Notes: generated from the letters alone by a model not told the origin. A DNA stretch of 64,000 bases from Desulfofustis sp. PB-SRB1 (GCA_016722945.1 JAEQMT010000059.1:372001-436000), one strand, 5' to 3'. Numbered from the stretch's first letter, positions 1 through 9,772 are shown. Numbers and translations: made by a program.

Positions 1-614
1 TTCGGCATGCACATAGTCAGTCAACGGATCACCTTGATCGCACCGATACGACGAGGGGCGTGCCGGTTTATTATGATTTCTGTAAACGGGGAAATTTGAC
101 GATGAGTCCATGCCGATCAAAACCGCGGCTTCACTGCCCCATGAAAAATCCTCCCGGCGAGTGGGGCGGCGGAATTATCACTATGCCGGCTTGCGTCACC
201 GTCTGAGGCGAACCGTTCCGGCCGGAATTGCTGGTCTGGCGGGATGGAGGTGGCGCCATGCCTGCCCCACGAATGGTATACTCTGGGGAGGTCCGGCGGC
301 GGGTGGCAGCGGGCCGGATGATTTTGCGGTGATTTACGGACACAGCATATTTTTCTATCGGTGGTTTTTGCCGCTTGTCCGGTGACCGGCCCTCCCGGAG
401 GATTACCGATGTATTGCCATTGCCACCGGGAGGGCCGTTCTATAGAACAGTCACTATAGTGCTGGTGTGGTTATCCCAATAGCGTGAGTGTTGACAGAGT
501 CAGAACCATGTTGCTCAAGTTTCAAGAATCTCTTTTGAGGTGACAGGCCCCCACACAAGCAACAATAGCGTTAAAACTGATCCGAGCGTTGTAAGCACTG
601 GCGGCTCGTTTCAC
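1..614. other. No supported gene; contains a hairpin repeat
   Basis: No convincing coding sequence is visible at the left edge. Short open frames here have no recognisable domain and lack good ribosome-binding sites. A truncated end of a gene lying outside the window cannot be excluded for the first ~100 bases. The only structured element is the double hairpin at 381-450, listed separately. Confidence 0.5.
381..450. repeat. Dispersed double-hairpin repeat, copy 1
   Basis: Two perfect 12-base arms (387-398 and 426-437, CGGCCCTCCCGG and its complement) enclose a 27-base loop. They are followed directly by a short perfect palindrome, GTTCTATAGAAC (437-448). The same two-part arrangement recurs at 9299-9366, with the same flanking GGTGACCGGC and GGGAGGGCCGTTCT blocks. 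This looks like a small non-autonomous repeat family rather than a terminator, since no T-run follows. Family unknown to me. Confidence 0.55.
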
Positions 615-1445
615 TCAGCGGACATCGTATAGGGCGGAATCCAGGGGGATTGTCTCTTGGCTGGGGTAGCCGTAGCTATCGATCCGCTCTTTGAGGGCGG
701 CGATGCGCGCATCCGGGTGGGGATGCGAAGCAAAGAGATAGGGCAGCCGGTCGGGGTGTTGGGCCGCCAGCCGCTCGAAAAAATCGATGCTGCCGCCGGC
801 GTGGCCATAGGAGCGAACCAGCAGATCGAGCCCGTAGCGGTCCGCGTCCGCTTCTTGGTCTTGCGAGTAGTGTGCCTGAAAGCTCAAGAGCGAACCGGAC
901 ACCAGGTCGCTTGCACTGCTGTCGGGACCAAACAGCAGGCTCACGATAACGGCAAGACCAAGTCCGCGTCCCAGCCCGCGTAAATGATCCCGGTGGGAAA
1001 AATGACCCATTTCATGGGCAAGCACCATGGCCAGCTCATTTTCTGATTCAACCTGTGCCACCAATCCGGTGAAAACAACGATATTGCCGCCGGGCAGGGC
1101 GACCGCGTTTATCTCCTCGTTTTCCATAAGATACACGTTAATCTCGTAGTCATGCAGGGGGGAATCCCGCGGCACCTGGGCGAGAAGATTGCCGGCAATC
1201 TCGTTCAGGGCCGGGTGGCGCTCACCACCATACTGGTCAAGGGCAATACCCCGCAATGCCCGTTCCACCTTGACGGGTACCCTGGCGACCACCAGATCGG
1301 TGATGATTCCCAGAGCGATAAAGATGATACCGCACAGTACCACCAGGCCGCCAAGCATCCAGAACAGCTCAGCCAGCGGGTGGGTGCGCGACACATTTAC
1401 CGTGTCATCGGTGGAACGGGCAATGAAGGGGATTTTGCTTTGCAC
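615..1445 (-). CDS. M48 family zinc metalloprotease, membrane-anchored
   Basis: Predicted 276-residue peptidase of the M48 (HtpX/BepA/Oma1-like) group, which degrades or refolds damaged envelope proteins. A hydrophobic segment at about residues 28-55 should anchor it in the inner membrane. The zinc site is clear: HEMGH at 144-148, with E198 in DQEADADRYG as third ligand. The catalytic domain runs from about residue 75 to 260. The start is a GTG five bases after the stop of the upstream YbjQ-like gene, so the three genes from 2285 down to 615 probably form one operon. Substrate unknown. No frameshift or missing catalytic residue is seen. Confidence 0.85.
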   Translation of the reverse strand: MQSKIPFIARSTDDTVNVSRTHPLAELFWMLGGLVVLCGIIFIALGIITDLVVARVPVKVERALRGIALDQYGGERHPALNEIAGNLLAQVPRDSPLHDYEINVYLMENEEINAVALPGGNIVVFTGLVAQVESENELAMVLAHEMGHFSHRDHLRGLGRGLGLAVIVSLLFGPDSSASDLVSGSLLSFQAHYSQDQEADADRYGLDLLVRSYGHAGGSIDFFERLAAQHPDRLPYLFASHPHPDARIAALKERIDSYGYPSQETIPLDSALYDVR

Positions 1446-1450
1446 GACCG

Positions 1451-1948
1451 TTACCCGTCATCGCCGGGCGCGGCGGGTAATATGATCGCCGTGCCGTAGG
1501 CGATGGCCTCGACGCTGCCGACCTGGCGTTTCCGGTTTGCCTGCTGGCCGATGGCCGAGGTTTCCAACCGCAGGTTGATGACAAGTGCCGCCCCCTGCTG
1601 CCGCGCCGCCTCTTTCATCCGCAGGATGGCTTCCCGGCGGGCGCGATCCACCAAACTCTCATAAGAGGTAACGGCGCCGCCGAAGATGTTGCGCAATATT
1701 GCCAGCAACCGCTTGAAATAATCAATCGAGACAACCACACTGCCGACGACCAGTGTTGCTTCGCCAATCTCCGAACCGATAAAGCTCTCGTGCTCGGTAG
1801 TTGTAACCGGCAATGACAGCAGCGCCTGTTCCCGTTTTCTTATGGACCGGTAGTGGTTTCTTTCCATCAATGACCCGGCACCGTATCCCAGGGCAACGAA
1901 AAAGATGAAGATGAAGAAATCACTATGCTGGAGGATGAATTCACCCAT
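1451..1948 (-). CDS. YbjQ (DUF74) family protein with N-terminal membrane segment
   Basis: About 165 residues when started at the internal ATG (1946-1948), which gives an N-terminal hydrophobic helix (residues ~8-25) followed by the domain. The frame stays open upstream, but that part overlaps the preceding gene and does not resemble protein. Residues ~55-155 match the YbjQ/DUF74 fold: an alternating beta pattern, then a helix with YESLVDRARREAILRM, then a conserved strand ending in AYGTAI. DUF74 proteins form pentamers of unknown function and are sometimes labelled heavy-metal-binding. The start lies four bases after the stop of another YbjQ gene, and the M48 protease follows. Function unknown. 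Confidence 0.7.
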   Translation of the reverse strand: MGEFILQHSDFFIFIFFVALGYGAGSLMERNHYRSIRKREQALLSLPVTTTEHESFIGSEIGEATLVVGSVVVSIDYFKRLLAILRNIFGGAVTSYESLVDRARREAILRMKEAARQQGAALVINLRLETSAIGQQANRKRQVGSVEAIAYGTAIILPAAPGDDG

Positions 1949-1952
1949 CGGT

Positions 1953-2285
1953 TCACTGCTCTCCCATTTCATCCACCACCGTGACGGCGGTACCATAGAC
2001 AAACAATTCAGCCGCTCCCTGGGCCACTGAAGAGGTGGCAAAGCGGATATTGACCACCGCGTTGGCCCCCAGTTCCCGCGCCTGTTCGCTCAACCGGGCA
2101 AGGGCCTGTTCGCGGGAGTCCTGCAATAGCTCGGTGTATCCTTTCAACTCGCCGCCCACCAGATTTTTCAAACCGGCCATCAGATCCCGGCCGATGTGTT
2201 TTGCCCGCACCGTACTACCCTGGACGATCCCGTAATGTTCGACGATCGTTTTTCCCGGCACCGTTTCAATGTTGGTAAGAATCAT
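1953..2285 (-). CDS. YbjQ (DUF74) family protein
   Basis: About 110 residues, the usual YbjQ length, starting at the ATG at 2283-2285 (MILTNIETVPG), preceded by a modest AAGG ribosome-binding site. An in-frame start further upstream would add a tail absent from the family. Typical features are the early VPGK turn, HYGIVQGSTV, the YTELL-DSREQALARL helix and the closing VYGTAVTVV strand. It is the first gene of a three-gene minus-strand unit with a membrane-tethered paralogue and an M48 protease. That pairing hints at an envelope quality-control role, but this is inference. Confidence 0.75.
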   Translation of the reverse strand: MILTNIETVPGKTIVEHYGIVQGSTVRAKHIGRDLMAGLKNLVGGELKGYTELLQDSREQALARLSEQARELGANAVVNIRFATSSVAQGAAELFVYGTAVTVVDEMGEQ

Positions 2286-2605
2286 CGTTTCGCCTTGAAG
2301 AAAAACAATTATTGGTTGAAAATGTGGTAGCTTAAAGAACAATGCTTTAGCTAAGTAGGTGAACAAAGTCAAGACAGATGCTCCGGTAAACAGTCAAACG
2401 GCGGCACCTCCAACGTGCAGGCAAAACAAGCGGCAGGGGGGAGCATGCGGAAGTGGTTGGGTGGTGGTGAGACGGTTGTCGTGAGTGTCGCTGGCAGGAT
2501 GTCGAAGTGAGCGTTGCAGTGAAGCGGACGCCGGAAGCACCGGGTGCGTAATAAGCCTACAGGCGCCGGCCTGGAGCCCGGCCCTTCCGCGGCGGTCACC
2601 GGTTG

Positions 2606-4591
2606 TTACGGCTGCTGTTGGCTGCTGCCCGCGACCGGGTTGAGCAATAAGGCAAATTCTCGTCGTGACGCGGTCGATCCGATAACCGCCACCATATCGT
2701 TTTCCCTGATCTGAAACTGCGGGTCCGGATTGGCGGTGAGGTGATTATCCCTGATCACACCTACCACGGAGGCTCCTGTTTTCCGGCGGATATCGGCCTC
2801 GCCGATGGTAGCGCCGGCAAGATCATGCTCCGGTTTTATTTCGTACCATTGCAGATCGAATTGTTGCTCGGCGCTACGCAACTCACCCAAAATTTTGTAT
2901 TCCTGGCCGGCGGATATGGCCGTGGCCATTAGCTGATGCCGCATGTGCTCGGTGTGCTCCTGAATTTTGGGTATGGGAATGTTCAGGTAGAGCAATATTG
3001 TCCGAATCATCTCCAACCCCGCCTCAAATTCGGGATAGACCACATCTTCAACCGCAAGCTCTTGAAATACCTCGAAGAATGCAGGGTCTTCGATGCGAGC
3101 GATGACCCTGAGATCACGGTGCGCCTTGCGCGCTTCGCTGATGACCGACCGGGCCACCACAAGGGCCGGAATGGTGACCACCAGCAGGGCGGCATGTTTC
3201 ATCTGCAGCACCTCCTGAACCACCTCGTGGCTGCCGTCGCCAAAGACGGTCGGGTAGCCCGCCTCCACCGCCCGTTCGACCCGAAGCTGGTCGATCTCCA
3301 CCACCACGAACGGAATGGCAAGCTGCTGCAGGACTCCGGCAATCTGGTAGCCGAGATGACCGCAGCCGACAATGACCACATGGTCGCGCAGGCCGCTGTC
3401 GGGGATGTTCATCGATTCGAGCACTTCGTGGGTAAACCACCGCTTCTTCAGCCGGTAGAGCCGGGCGGTCAGGGAAGAGACAAAGGGCGTCAGCACCATG
3501 GTAACCACCGCCATGGTGAGAAAGAGGTTGTAAAAATCAGCATCGATGGCGCCGCTGGAGACGCCGATGCGTGCCAGAACAAAGGAGAACTCCCCAACCT
3601 GAAACAGACCGAGCCCCACCGCCAGGGGGATGACGTTGCGGTAGCCGAAGATCCGGGCCAGGCTGGCGAAGATAAGCGCTTTTCCGAAACTGACGACAAT
3701 CACCAGCAGCAGGATCTGAAAGAAATGATTGAACAGATAAAAGGGATCCAGCAGCATGCCCACCGAGGCAAAAAACAGCAGGCCGAAGAGATCACGCAGG
3801 GGAATAATATCGCTGAGGGCCTGATGTCCGTAGTCGGACTCGCTCAACACCATGCCGGCAATAAAGGCTCCGAAGGCAAAAGAAAGGCCGAGCTGGTAGG
3901 TGGCATAGCCGACCCCGAGGCCGATCGCGGTGATTGCCAGGATAAACAGCTCACGCGAGCCGAGTCGGGCAATCATTTTGAGCAGCGAGGGCAGCAGGCG
4001 GGTTCCCAGAACAAACATGGAGGCCAGAAAGATCGCGGCCTTCAGGCCGGCATAGCCGAGAATGGTGATGCTGTTGGCGCCGGAGCCCAACTGGGGAAGA
4101 ATGATCATCAGCGGCACGATCGCCAGGTCCTGGACGATGAGCATGCCGATCATCACCTTGCTCGACAGGGTGCCGAGCCACCCCTGATTCATCAGGGTTT
4201 TGAGCAGAACCATGGTGGACGAGAGCGAAATCAGCGAACCGAACCATATCGCCCGTTCCCACTCCCAGCCGAGCATACCGCCGATACCAAAGCCGAACCC
4301 GATGGTCAGCACCATCTGCAGCGGGGTACCGATCAGGGCGATATACTTGACCGGCTTGAGATCCTTGAGGGAGAATTCGAGCCCCAGGGCAAAGAGCAAC
4401 AGGGCTACCCCGATTTCAGCCAGCAGCTCAATATCATGAATATCGGAGATGGTGAGCGTCCCTACCGAGGGAGAAAGCAGCACGCCGGCAAGAATATAGC
4501 CGAGGATAAGTGGCTGGCGCAGGCGCTGCATGATCATCCCACACAAAAATGCAACCACGATGAGAATAATTAAATCAGCGGCTATACCCAT
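2606..4591 (-). CDS. CPA2-type cation/proton antiporter with RCK domain (KefB/YbaL-like)
   Basis: Monovalent cation:proton antiporter-2 family protein of about 661 residues. The first ~390 residues hold a dozen hydrophobic helices with the family's [12 protein letters not shown] and [12 protein letters not shown] motifs. A Rossmann-type TrkA-N (RCK) domain follows at about 405-530, with [13 protein letters not shown] as the nucleotide-binding loop. A TrkA-C domain closes the protein (about 580-655). Such proteins exchange K+ or Na+ for H+ under nucleotide or thiol control. The ATG at 4589-4591 has an ACAGGA ribosome-binding site and starts right before the first helix; the frame extends 31 codons upstream without protein-like sequence. 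No KefF-like partner is adjacent. Confidence 0.9.
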   Translation of the reverse strand: MGIAADLIILIVVAFLCGMIMQRLRQPLILGYILAGVLLSPSVGTLTISDIHDIELLAEIGVALLLFALGLEFSLKDLKPVKYIALIGTPLQMVLTIGFGFGIGGMLGWEWERAIWFGSLISLSSTMVLLKTLMNQGWLGTLSSKVMIGMLIVQDLAIVPLMIILPQLGSGANSITILGYAGLKAAIFLASMFVLGTRLLPSLLKMIARLGSRELFILAITAIGLGVGYATYQLGLSFAFGAFIAGMVLSESDYGHQALSDIIPLRDLFGLLFFASVGMLLDPFYLFNHFFQILLLVIVVSFGKALIFASLARIFGYRNVIPLAVGLGLFQVGEFSFVLARIGVSSGAIDADFYNLFLTMAVVTMVLTPFVSSLTARLYRLKKRWFTHEVLESMNIPDSGLRDHVVIVGCGHLGYQIAGVLQQLAIPFVVVEIDQLRVERAVEAGYPTVFGDGSHEVVQEVLQMKHAALLVVTIPALVVARSVISEARKAHRDLRVIARIEDPAFFEVFQELAVEDVVYPEFEAGLEMIRTILLYLNIPIPKIQEHTEHMRHQLMATAISAGQEYKILGELRSAEQQFDLQWYEIKPEHDLAGATIGEADIRRKTGASVVGVIRDNHLTANPDPQFQIRENDMVAVIGSTASRREFALLLNPVAGSSQQQP

Positions 4592-4720
4592 ATGTCCTGT
4601 TCTCTGATAAAAGGTTTCGGTTCTGCTATTATCCCTGCACCTGTGGGGGCGGGCGCGTTTCAGTTGCCGTGGCGGTATCTCCATTCACTGCATCGTCGTT
4701 TCCGTTTTTTGGGGCAAACC

Positions 4721-5096
4721 TTACGGGAAACGACTCAGTGGCGCTGCCGTCTCGTCGTTTTTGTTTTTGCTCATTTTTACGGCCTGAATCCAGAGCTGGT
4801 GCGCTCTACCCTCATGGATCCCCTGCAGGGTGACCGGCGGATTGGCCCATTCGAGCAGCAGCGTAATCGTCTTGTCGGATGGGTGATGAGGTATCGTTCT
4901 TTAAGGTGTTCCGGTCGCATGAAGCCTTCGGGAACGCCGGAGGTGTCCTCGGGATGTACAAGGCGCCCGGTATGATTGGCGTAGAAGAGCTGCAGCTCGC
5001 TTCCCGCTCTTTTCATGGCCACGGACAATGGTCCGATCTGTTTTTCAAGGCACGCGCCCTCATTCACGGATACGGTGCCCCACCATCGCTCTTCAT
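4721..5096 (-). pseudogene. Frameshifted small protein gene, DUF432-like
   Basis: Two overlapping minus-strand frames join into one plausible ~125-residue protein. The first reads WWGTVSVNEGACLEKQIGPL... to RYLITHP, then one base is lost near 4882 and the other frame continues DKTITLLLEWANPPVTLQG to a TAA at 4721-4723. A second slip near the 5' end is likely, because the ATG at 5094-5096 (MKSDGG) is one base out of frame with the WWG segment. The WWG/IGPL pattern resembles DUF432 proteins, but this is from memory and uncertain. A GTG at 5067 is the alternative start. Either a decayed gene or one carrying consensus errors. Confidence 0.4.
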
Positions 5097-5368
5097 TTGG
5101 GGGTGATCTCTTGTTACCGTTGTCAGCAACGGCTGCACCTGGTTATTGTCGGCCTTCCTGCCGGAAGTGGCCGTTTTGTGCCGGAAGGTGTGTCGGTTCG
5201 ACACGCAACGTGTTCATTGCCGGTGTGACGCCGTTGCCCGGTATCGCGTGGGCCTCTGGCGATGGCACGGCAGGGTTCGCCGGTTGATGAATTTGTCTGC
5301 AGCCGGCAATCATGGTAAAGGAAAATCGGCCGGGAGGCAACGGTTGAATCGAGGAGATTTCAGTACCA

Positions 5369-7309
5369 ATGAATGTTTCAGAGACCCATTATAAGCAGAG
5401 CGGCACCACCCTCAAGCGTATCTGGCCAAGTGTGGAGCACCGCTTTGCCGGCGAGGTCGCCGAAGAAGAGTGGCGTACCTTCAGGGAGCGGGTGGAGTAC
5501 CATTTTCCCGCCCTGTTCTCGCTGCTGGTGAACATCTACGGAAATCGTTACGACTTTTTCTACTACATCCAGGAACTCATGCACCTGGCTGCCCGTATGT
5601 GGCTGGCCAGAAACGCCGAACTCAAGGGGCTTGACGCCTCGCGCAAGACCGATGCCACCTGGTTTCAGGCCAACCGGTTGATCGGCGCCATGTGCTACGT
5701 GGACCGTTTTGCCGGTGATCTGGCCGGGCTGCGCCGTCAGATTCCCTATCTCTCGGAACTCGGCGTCAACTATCTGCACCTCATGCCATTGTTCAAAACC
5801 CCTGCCGGTGATAATGACGGCGGCTACGCCATCAGCAGCTACCGTGAGGTCGACCCGCGCCTGGGCGATATGGCGGAGTTGGAAGAACTGGCCACCGAGC
5901 TGCGTCACCGGGGCATCAGCCTGGTGCTTGATTTCGTCTTCAACCACACCGCCAACGACCATCTGTGGGCACGCTTGGCATTGGCTGGCGATCCCGATTA
6001 CCAGGACTTCTACCGCATGTTCGCCGACCGCACCATCCCCGATGAGTATGAGAAACACCTGATGAGCATCTTCCCCGACGATCACCCGGGCTGCTTCATC
6101 TATCAGAGCAGAATCAGAAAGTGGGTCTGGGCCACCTTCAACAATTACCAATGGGATCTGAACTACGAGAATCCGGAGGTGTTCAACAGCATGTGCGAGG
6201 AGATGCTCTTTCTCGCCAATACAGGAGTCGAGGTCCTGCGCCTGGATGCGGTGGCGTTCATCTGGAAAGAGAAGGGCACGACCTGCCAGAACCTGCCCCA
6301 GGCGCACGCCATCATTCAGGCCTTTAACCGGGTGGCGGCTATTTCCGCCCCGGCTTTGGTGTTCAAGTCCGAGGCCATTGTCCATCCCGACGAGGTAGTG
6401 AAATATATCGATCCCGGCGAGTGCCGGTTGTCGTATAATCCGCAGCTCATGGCCCTGTTGTGGGAGGCGCTGGCCACCCGCGAGGTGCGTCTGCTGCACC
6501 ACGCCCTGGCTAAACGTTTCGCCCTGCCGGCACAGTGTGGCTGGGTCAACTACATCCGTAGCCATGACGACATCGGCTGGACATTTTCCGATGACGACGC
6601 CCGCCGTCTCGGCCTCGATCCGGCCGCCCACCGCCGCTTTCTCAACGATTTCTTCACCGGCGCCTACACCGGCAGTTTTGCCAGCGGTGAATCGTTTCAG
6701 GAGGACAGGATCACCGGTGATGCCCGCATTGCCGGAACCGCCGCGTCCCTCTGCGGTCTGGAAAAGGCCGTCCAGGCAGACGACGAGGAGGCGGTGGAGC
6801 TTGCCGTGCGTCGTATCCTGCTGATGCATGGGGTGATTTTCACCATCGGCGGCATCCCCCTGATCTATCTCGGCGACGAGATCGGCATGCTCAACGATCA
6901 TGACTACGGCGCCGAAGCGGATCACACCGGTGACAGCCGCTGGCTGCATCGACCCCGTTTCGACTGGGAACGCTCAGCGCTGCGGCACGACCAGAACAGC
7001 CCACCGGGGCGCATCTACCATGGCCTGCTCAAGTTGATTCAACTGCGCCAGCAGCACCCCGTGTTCAGCCGCAGCGACACCGAGATCGTCGACCCCGGCA
7101 ACCCCCATGTACTGGGCTATTTCCGGCACCACGACGAACAGACCGCCCTGGTGCTGGCAAATTTCGCCGACACCCCGCAGCAGATCGCCGGCACCCGGCT
7201 GCGCCACCTGGGCATGCGCCGGACATTTGTCGATCTCGTCGCCGGGACCGCCATCACCGCCGCCCAGCACCTCCAGCTCCAACCCTATCAGTTTGCCGTA
7301 CTCATGTAA
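5369..7309 (+). CDS. ams: Amylosucrase (GH13 alpha-glucosyltransferase)
   Basis: 646-residue glycoside hydrolase family 13 protein matching amylosucrase (usually 630-650 residues), which transfers glucose from sucrose onto an alpha-1,4-glucan and releases fructose. An all-helical N-terminal region precedes the (beta/alpha)8 barrel. Conserved regions: DFVFNHTAND (region I), VLRLDAVAF with nucleophile D293, FKSEAIVHPDEV with acid/base E335, and RSHDDIGWTF with transition-state Asp (about D400). SEAIVHP and IRSHDDIGW favour amylosucrase over generic alpha-amylases; a sucrose hydrolase is the main alternative. A GAGGAG ribosome-binding site lies about 15 bases upstream of the start. It stands alone, with no sucrose transporter or fructokinase beside it. 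Confidence 0.85.
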   Translation: MNVSETHYKQSGTTLKRIWPSVEHRFAGEVAEEEWRTFRERVEYHFPALFSLLVNIYGNRYDFFYYIQELMHLAARMWLARNAELKGLDASRKTDATWFQANRLIGAMCYVDRFAGDLAGLRRQIPYLSELGVNYLHLMPLFKTPAGDNDGGYAISSYREVDPRLGDMAELEELATELRHRGISLVLDFVFNHTANDHLWARLALAGDPDYQDFYRMFADRTIPDEYEKHLMSIFPDDHPGCFIYQSRIRKWVWATFNNYQWDLNYENPEVFNSMCEEMLFLANTGVEVLRLDAVAFIWKEKGTTCQNLPQAHAIIQAFNRVAAISAPALVFKSEAIVHPDEVVKYIDPGECRLSYNPQLMALLWEALATREVRLLHHALAKRFALPAQCGWVNYIRSHDDIGWTFSDDDARRLGLDPAAHRRFLNDFFTGAYTGSFASGESFQEDRITGDARIAGTAASLCGLEKAVQADDEEAVELAVRRILLMHGVIFTIGGIPLIYLGDEIGMLNDHDYGAEADHTGDSRWLHRPRFDWERSALRHDQNSPPGRIYHGLLKLIQLRQQHPVFSRSDTEIVDPGNPHVLGYFRHHDEQTALVLANFADTPQQIAGTRLRHLGMRRTFVDLVAGTAITAAQHLQLQPYQFAVLM

Positions 7310-7509
7310 CGAAACGCGGTCGGCCTCGGCGACGTTTCTGAGATCATCATATTTTGCCTTTCAAATGGCTGTGCGGATATGGTATTGCTGTGGGTGGTAG
7401 TGCGCGGCAGGGTATTATTGCCTGTCGTCGTGAGAGGCTCTTCGCGAAGCATGGATGCCGGCAGCGATGAGCCGATTATCACTTATCTTGGCATACACAC
7501 CACAAACTC

Positions 7510-9171
7510 ATGAGCAAACGACGAGCCCGCCCGCGAACCTGGCGACCGCAACAGGTAGCTACCGTCGAATGGATCGGCGGCATTTTTCCCTTGCCGGCCT
7601 ATGTGACCGGTGAAGGCGAACCGTACCGGCCCGAAATTTTGATGTGGTTAAGTGGAGACGGCGCTATCCTCGGCTCCGATATTGACCGACCCGGCGTTGT
7701 TCTGGCCGGTGCCGCCAACTCCTTGAAACAGACGATAAAAGAGCCCATCTACGGTCGTCCACATCGTCCGGGCCGGGTACGGGTAGCTTCAGCCGAGCTT
7801 GCCGAGGTGCTGCGGGCGGGAAACCCCGATATCGACATCGTCTGTGCACCGACGCCGGAGCTCGATGAGGTGCGCCAGCATATGCAAAAAGATTTCGCCG
7901 CCGCCGACGATGACGAGCAATCCCTTCTTGCGGACGGGCGAACGGCTCCGGTGTTGGCCTCATTTTTCTCGGCGGCCGCGGCCCTGTTCCGGATCAAACC
8001 GTGGGAGGTGGTGCCCGCTGACGAGCACCTGCTTGCCATCACTCTGGCTGAATATGGCCTCTTTGATGCGCCGCTCGCCATTATCGGCCAGATGAAGCGG
8101 AGCTTCGGGTTTATTCTTTTTCAGACAATCGAGGCCTATGAAGCGTATCTCGTCGCCGCCGATCTGGTTGATGCCGGCGAGGAGCCCAAAATGCCGCCGC
8201 ATTTCACCCTGAACTATGAGCGCGGTGCCGATTTACCGACAACCATCCGCAAGGAGATTTACGAGCACCAGTGGGAGGTAGCAGGCTCGGATGCCTATCC
8301 TCAATTGACTGCTTATGATGAAGATATGATGCTTCATTTGTTGAGCGACGATGATGTTATCATGGCCGAGGCCATCGCCCGCGGACTTACCACCGTAATT
8401 GCCGAGACCCAGGAACTGCAGCGGCCGTGGGTGGGCGGTGAGCCGGTATCCCGTACCATGATGGTTCCCACCGCCGCGGGTGATATGGAGATCACCGTGG
8501 TGGCGCCCTATGCGCAGGGGGCCAGGGCCTTTGATCCCTCCGTTGATATTCTTGCCGAGCTGGTCGAGGTGTCGCGGGGCGGGGTGATACTCGATGAAAA
8601 TCGATTCAGGGCCCTAGAAAACGAACTGCTCCGTCGCTTTGCGGCTTCGCCGGAGGCCGGAACGCTCAGCGAGATGGGGGCATGCAGCCTGGTGATGGGG
8701 CTTGCCCTTGATTATCTGGGCCGCTCCATTGTAGAGGTTGGCTCAACCCGTCTGCAGCGCCTGTTGTTCGAGTTTTTCCCGCGCAAAGTAAGCATCCAAG
8801 CGGATAAGGCCCACTCAATCATTGCCGAACTGCGTGCCTTCTACCATTTTCTGAAGCGCGAATACGGCTTTAAAAAGGCAGACGGCTGCATGCGCATACT
8901 CGGCGGCAACGCCGCCGGCAGATTTGAAGCGGCACTGGCCGACCCCAACAATTTCAGCCCGGTTAAATCCATACTCATGGCAGGCGCCGAAGCCGGCTAT
9001 GATATGGAGTCCAAAGAAGGCATCGAGGCTTTCATGGAGGCTACCAGAAACATTCCAGCCCCACCCCCGATCCCCGGTGCATTCGCCCCGCCGTCCGCTG
9101 CCAAAAAAGCAATCAAAGCCAAGAAATCAAAACGCAAAACCGCCCGCGCGTCTCGTAAGAAAAACAGATAG
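7510..9171 (+). CDS. Hypothetical protein with basic C-terminal tail
   Basis: 553-residue protein I cannot assign. It begins with a strongly basic stretch (RRARPRTWRPQQ). A mixed alpha/beta region follows, with several tryptophans and PAD/YGLFDAPLA motifs, then a helical C-terminal half. The last ~40 residues are a Pro/Ala spacer followed by a Lys/Arg-rich tail (KKAIKAKKSKRKTARASRKKNR split by no acidic residue), suggesting nucleic-acid or polyanion contact. No signal peptide or membrane helix is seen. Composition and reading-frame quality argue that it is a real gene. The next upstream gene is amylosucrase, 200 bases away, and a repeat copy lies downstream. Confidence 0.6.
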   Translation: MSKRRARPRTWRPQQVATVEWIGGIFPLPAYVTGEGEPYRPEILMWLSGDGAILGSDIDRPGVVLAGAANSLKQTIKEPIYGRPHRPGRVRVASAELAEVLRAGNPDIDIVCAPTPELDEVRQHMQKDFAAADDDEQSLLADGRTAPVLASFFSAAAALFRIKPWEVVPADEHLLAITLAEYGLFDAPLAIIGQMKRSFGFILFQTIEAYEAYLVAADLVDAGEEPKMPPHFTLNYERGADLPTTIRKEIYEHQWEVAGSDAYPQLTAYDEDMMLHLLSDDDVIMAEAIARGLTTVIAETQELQRPWVGGEPVSRTMMVPTAAGDMEITVVAPYAQGARAFDPSVDILAELVEVSRGGVILDENRFRALENELLRRFAASPEAGTLSEMGACSLVMGLALDYLGRSIVEVGSTRLQRLLFEFFPRKVSIQADKAHSIIAELRAFYHFLKREYGFKKADGCMRILGGNAAGRFEAALADPNNFSPVKSILMAGAEAGYDMESKEGIEAFMEATRNIPAPPPIPGAFAPPSAAKKAIKAKKSKRKTARASRKKNR

Positions 9172-9298
9172 CAGGCGTCCGCACCGATACGGGCAAACCG
9201 AAGCCACATTGTTGTGCATACGCATTGATGGGGCCTGTCAATAGACCGCTCTTCGACCTCCCGTGTATGGGGTATCGCCGCACGTCCTTCGCCGGTCT

Positions 9299-9366
9299 GG
9301 TGACCGGCGCTCCCGCACTTACATCGATGTGCTCGGTTAGCTCCGGGAGGGCCGTTCTCCAGAACG
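9299..9366. repeat. Dispersed double-hairpin repeat, copy 2
   Basis: Shares the GGTGACCGGC start, the GGGAGGGCCGTTCT block and the trailing GTTCT-CC-AGAAC palindrome with the element at 381-450. Here the long arms pair imperfectly (CGGCGCTCCCG against CGGGAGGGCCG). Two copies 9 kb apart, both in gene-free DNA, indicate a dispersed repeat. The copy lies about 0.5 kb before the first CRISPR gene. Confidence 0.55.
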
Positions 9367-9521
9367 GCCACGGCAACGGCGGCGGTATGGGGGGGAGCCT
9401 TTCTGATGATTTTTTTCTGCATACCGTTCACCAAGGAGGGATAACATAAATATTAGCCAATTCTTTTCGCTTCTCATCGTGGTCGCACTTGTCGCACACG
9501 TTGGAAACAATTCTACATTAC

Positions 9522-9546
9522 AAATCTCACGTGAACGTGAAGATTT
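9522..9546. promoter_or_regulatory. Imperfect inverted repeat upstream of the CRISPR locus
   Basis: The arms AAATCTCACGT (9522-9532) and ACGTGAAGATTT (9535-9546) are complementary apart from one bulged A. The site sits in a 670-base gene-free stretch (9172-9842), about 300 bases before cas6. It could be an operator or a processed hairpin. There is no following T-run, so a terminator is less likely. Confidence 0.35.
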
Positions 9547-9760
9547 ACGACGATGATACCTCAAAAACTCTAGATACCAATAGCAAGCGGACAGTTCACA
9601 ACAGCGCCGGCTCCCTGACGGATACGCCTTGCTTCAATTGATGAGCACTGCGTGGAACGGATGTCGATCTTTTCCATAAGAAACACCTTCTCTTGAATGG
9701 CATTACTTTTTGTGATAGATGCTCGTAACTAATCACATAGAAATAACACATGTGTTTCGC

Positions 9761-9772
9761 TGCAACATTGCA
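9761..9772. promoter_or_regulatory. Putative CRISPR operator, copy 1 (upstream of cas6)
   Basis: The palindrome TGCAACATTGCA, extended to CTGCAA-CA-TTGCAG here, lies 71 bases before the cas6 start. The identical 12-mer recurs (as its complement) at 14759-14770 and at 25035-25046, each ahead of another gene block of the same CRISPR locus. I saw no fourth copy elsewhere in the window. The right half (TTGCAG) could overlap a -35 box. The binding protein is unknown. Confidence 0.55.

Noticed and set aside
110-385. 91-codon plus-strand frame near the left edge
   Set aside because: Arg/Gly-rich, weak start context, no domain; another frame is equally open on the other strand.
2369-2599. 76-codon minus-strand frame between the YbjQ gene and the antiporter
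   Set aside because: Pro/Cys-rich composition typical of non-coding DNA and no ribosome-binding site.
2936-4573. 545-codon plus-strand open frame, His/Gln/Asp-rich
   Set aside because: It is antisense to the well-supported cation/proton antiporter and its composition is that of a shadow frame in GC-rich DNA.
5378-6949. 523-codon minus-strand open frame
   Set aside because: It lies opposite the amylosucrase, which has all catalytic motifs; the minus frame has no recognisable domain.
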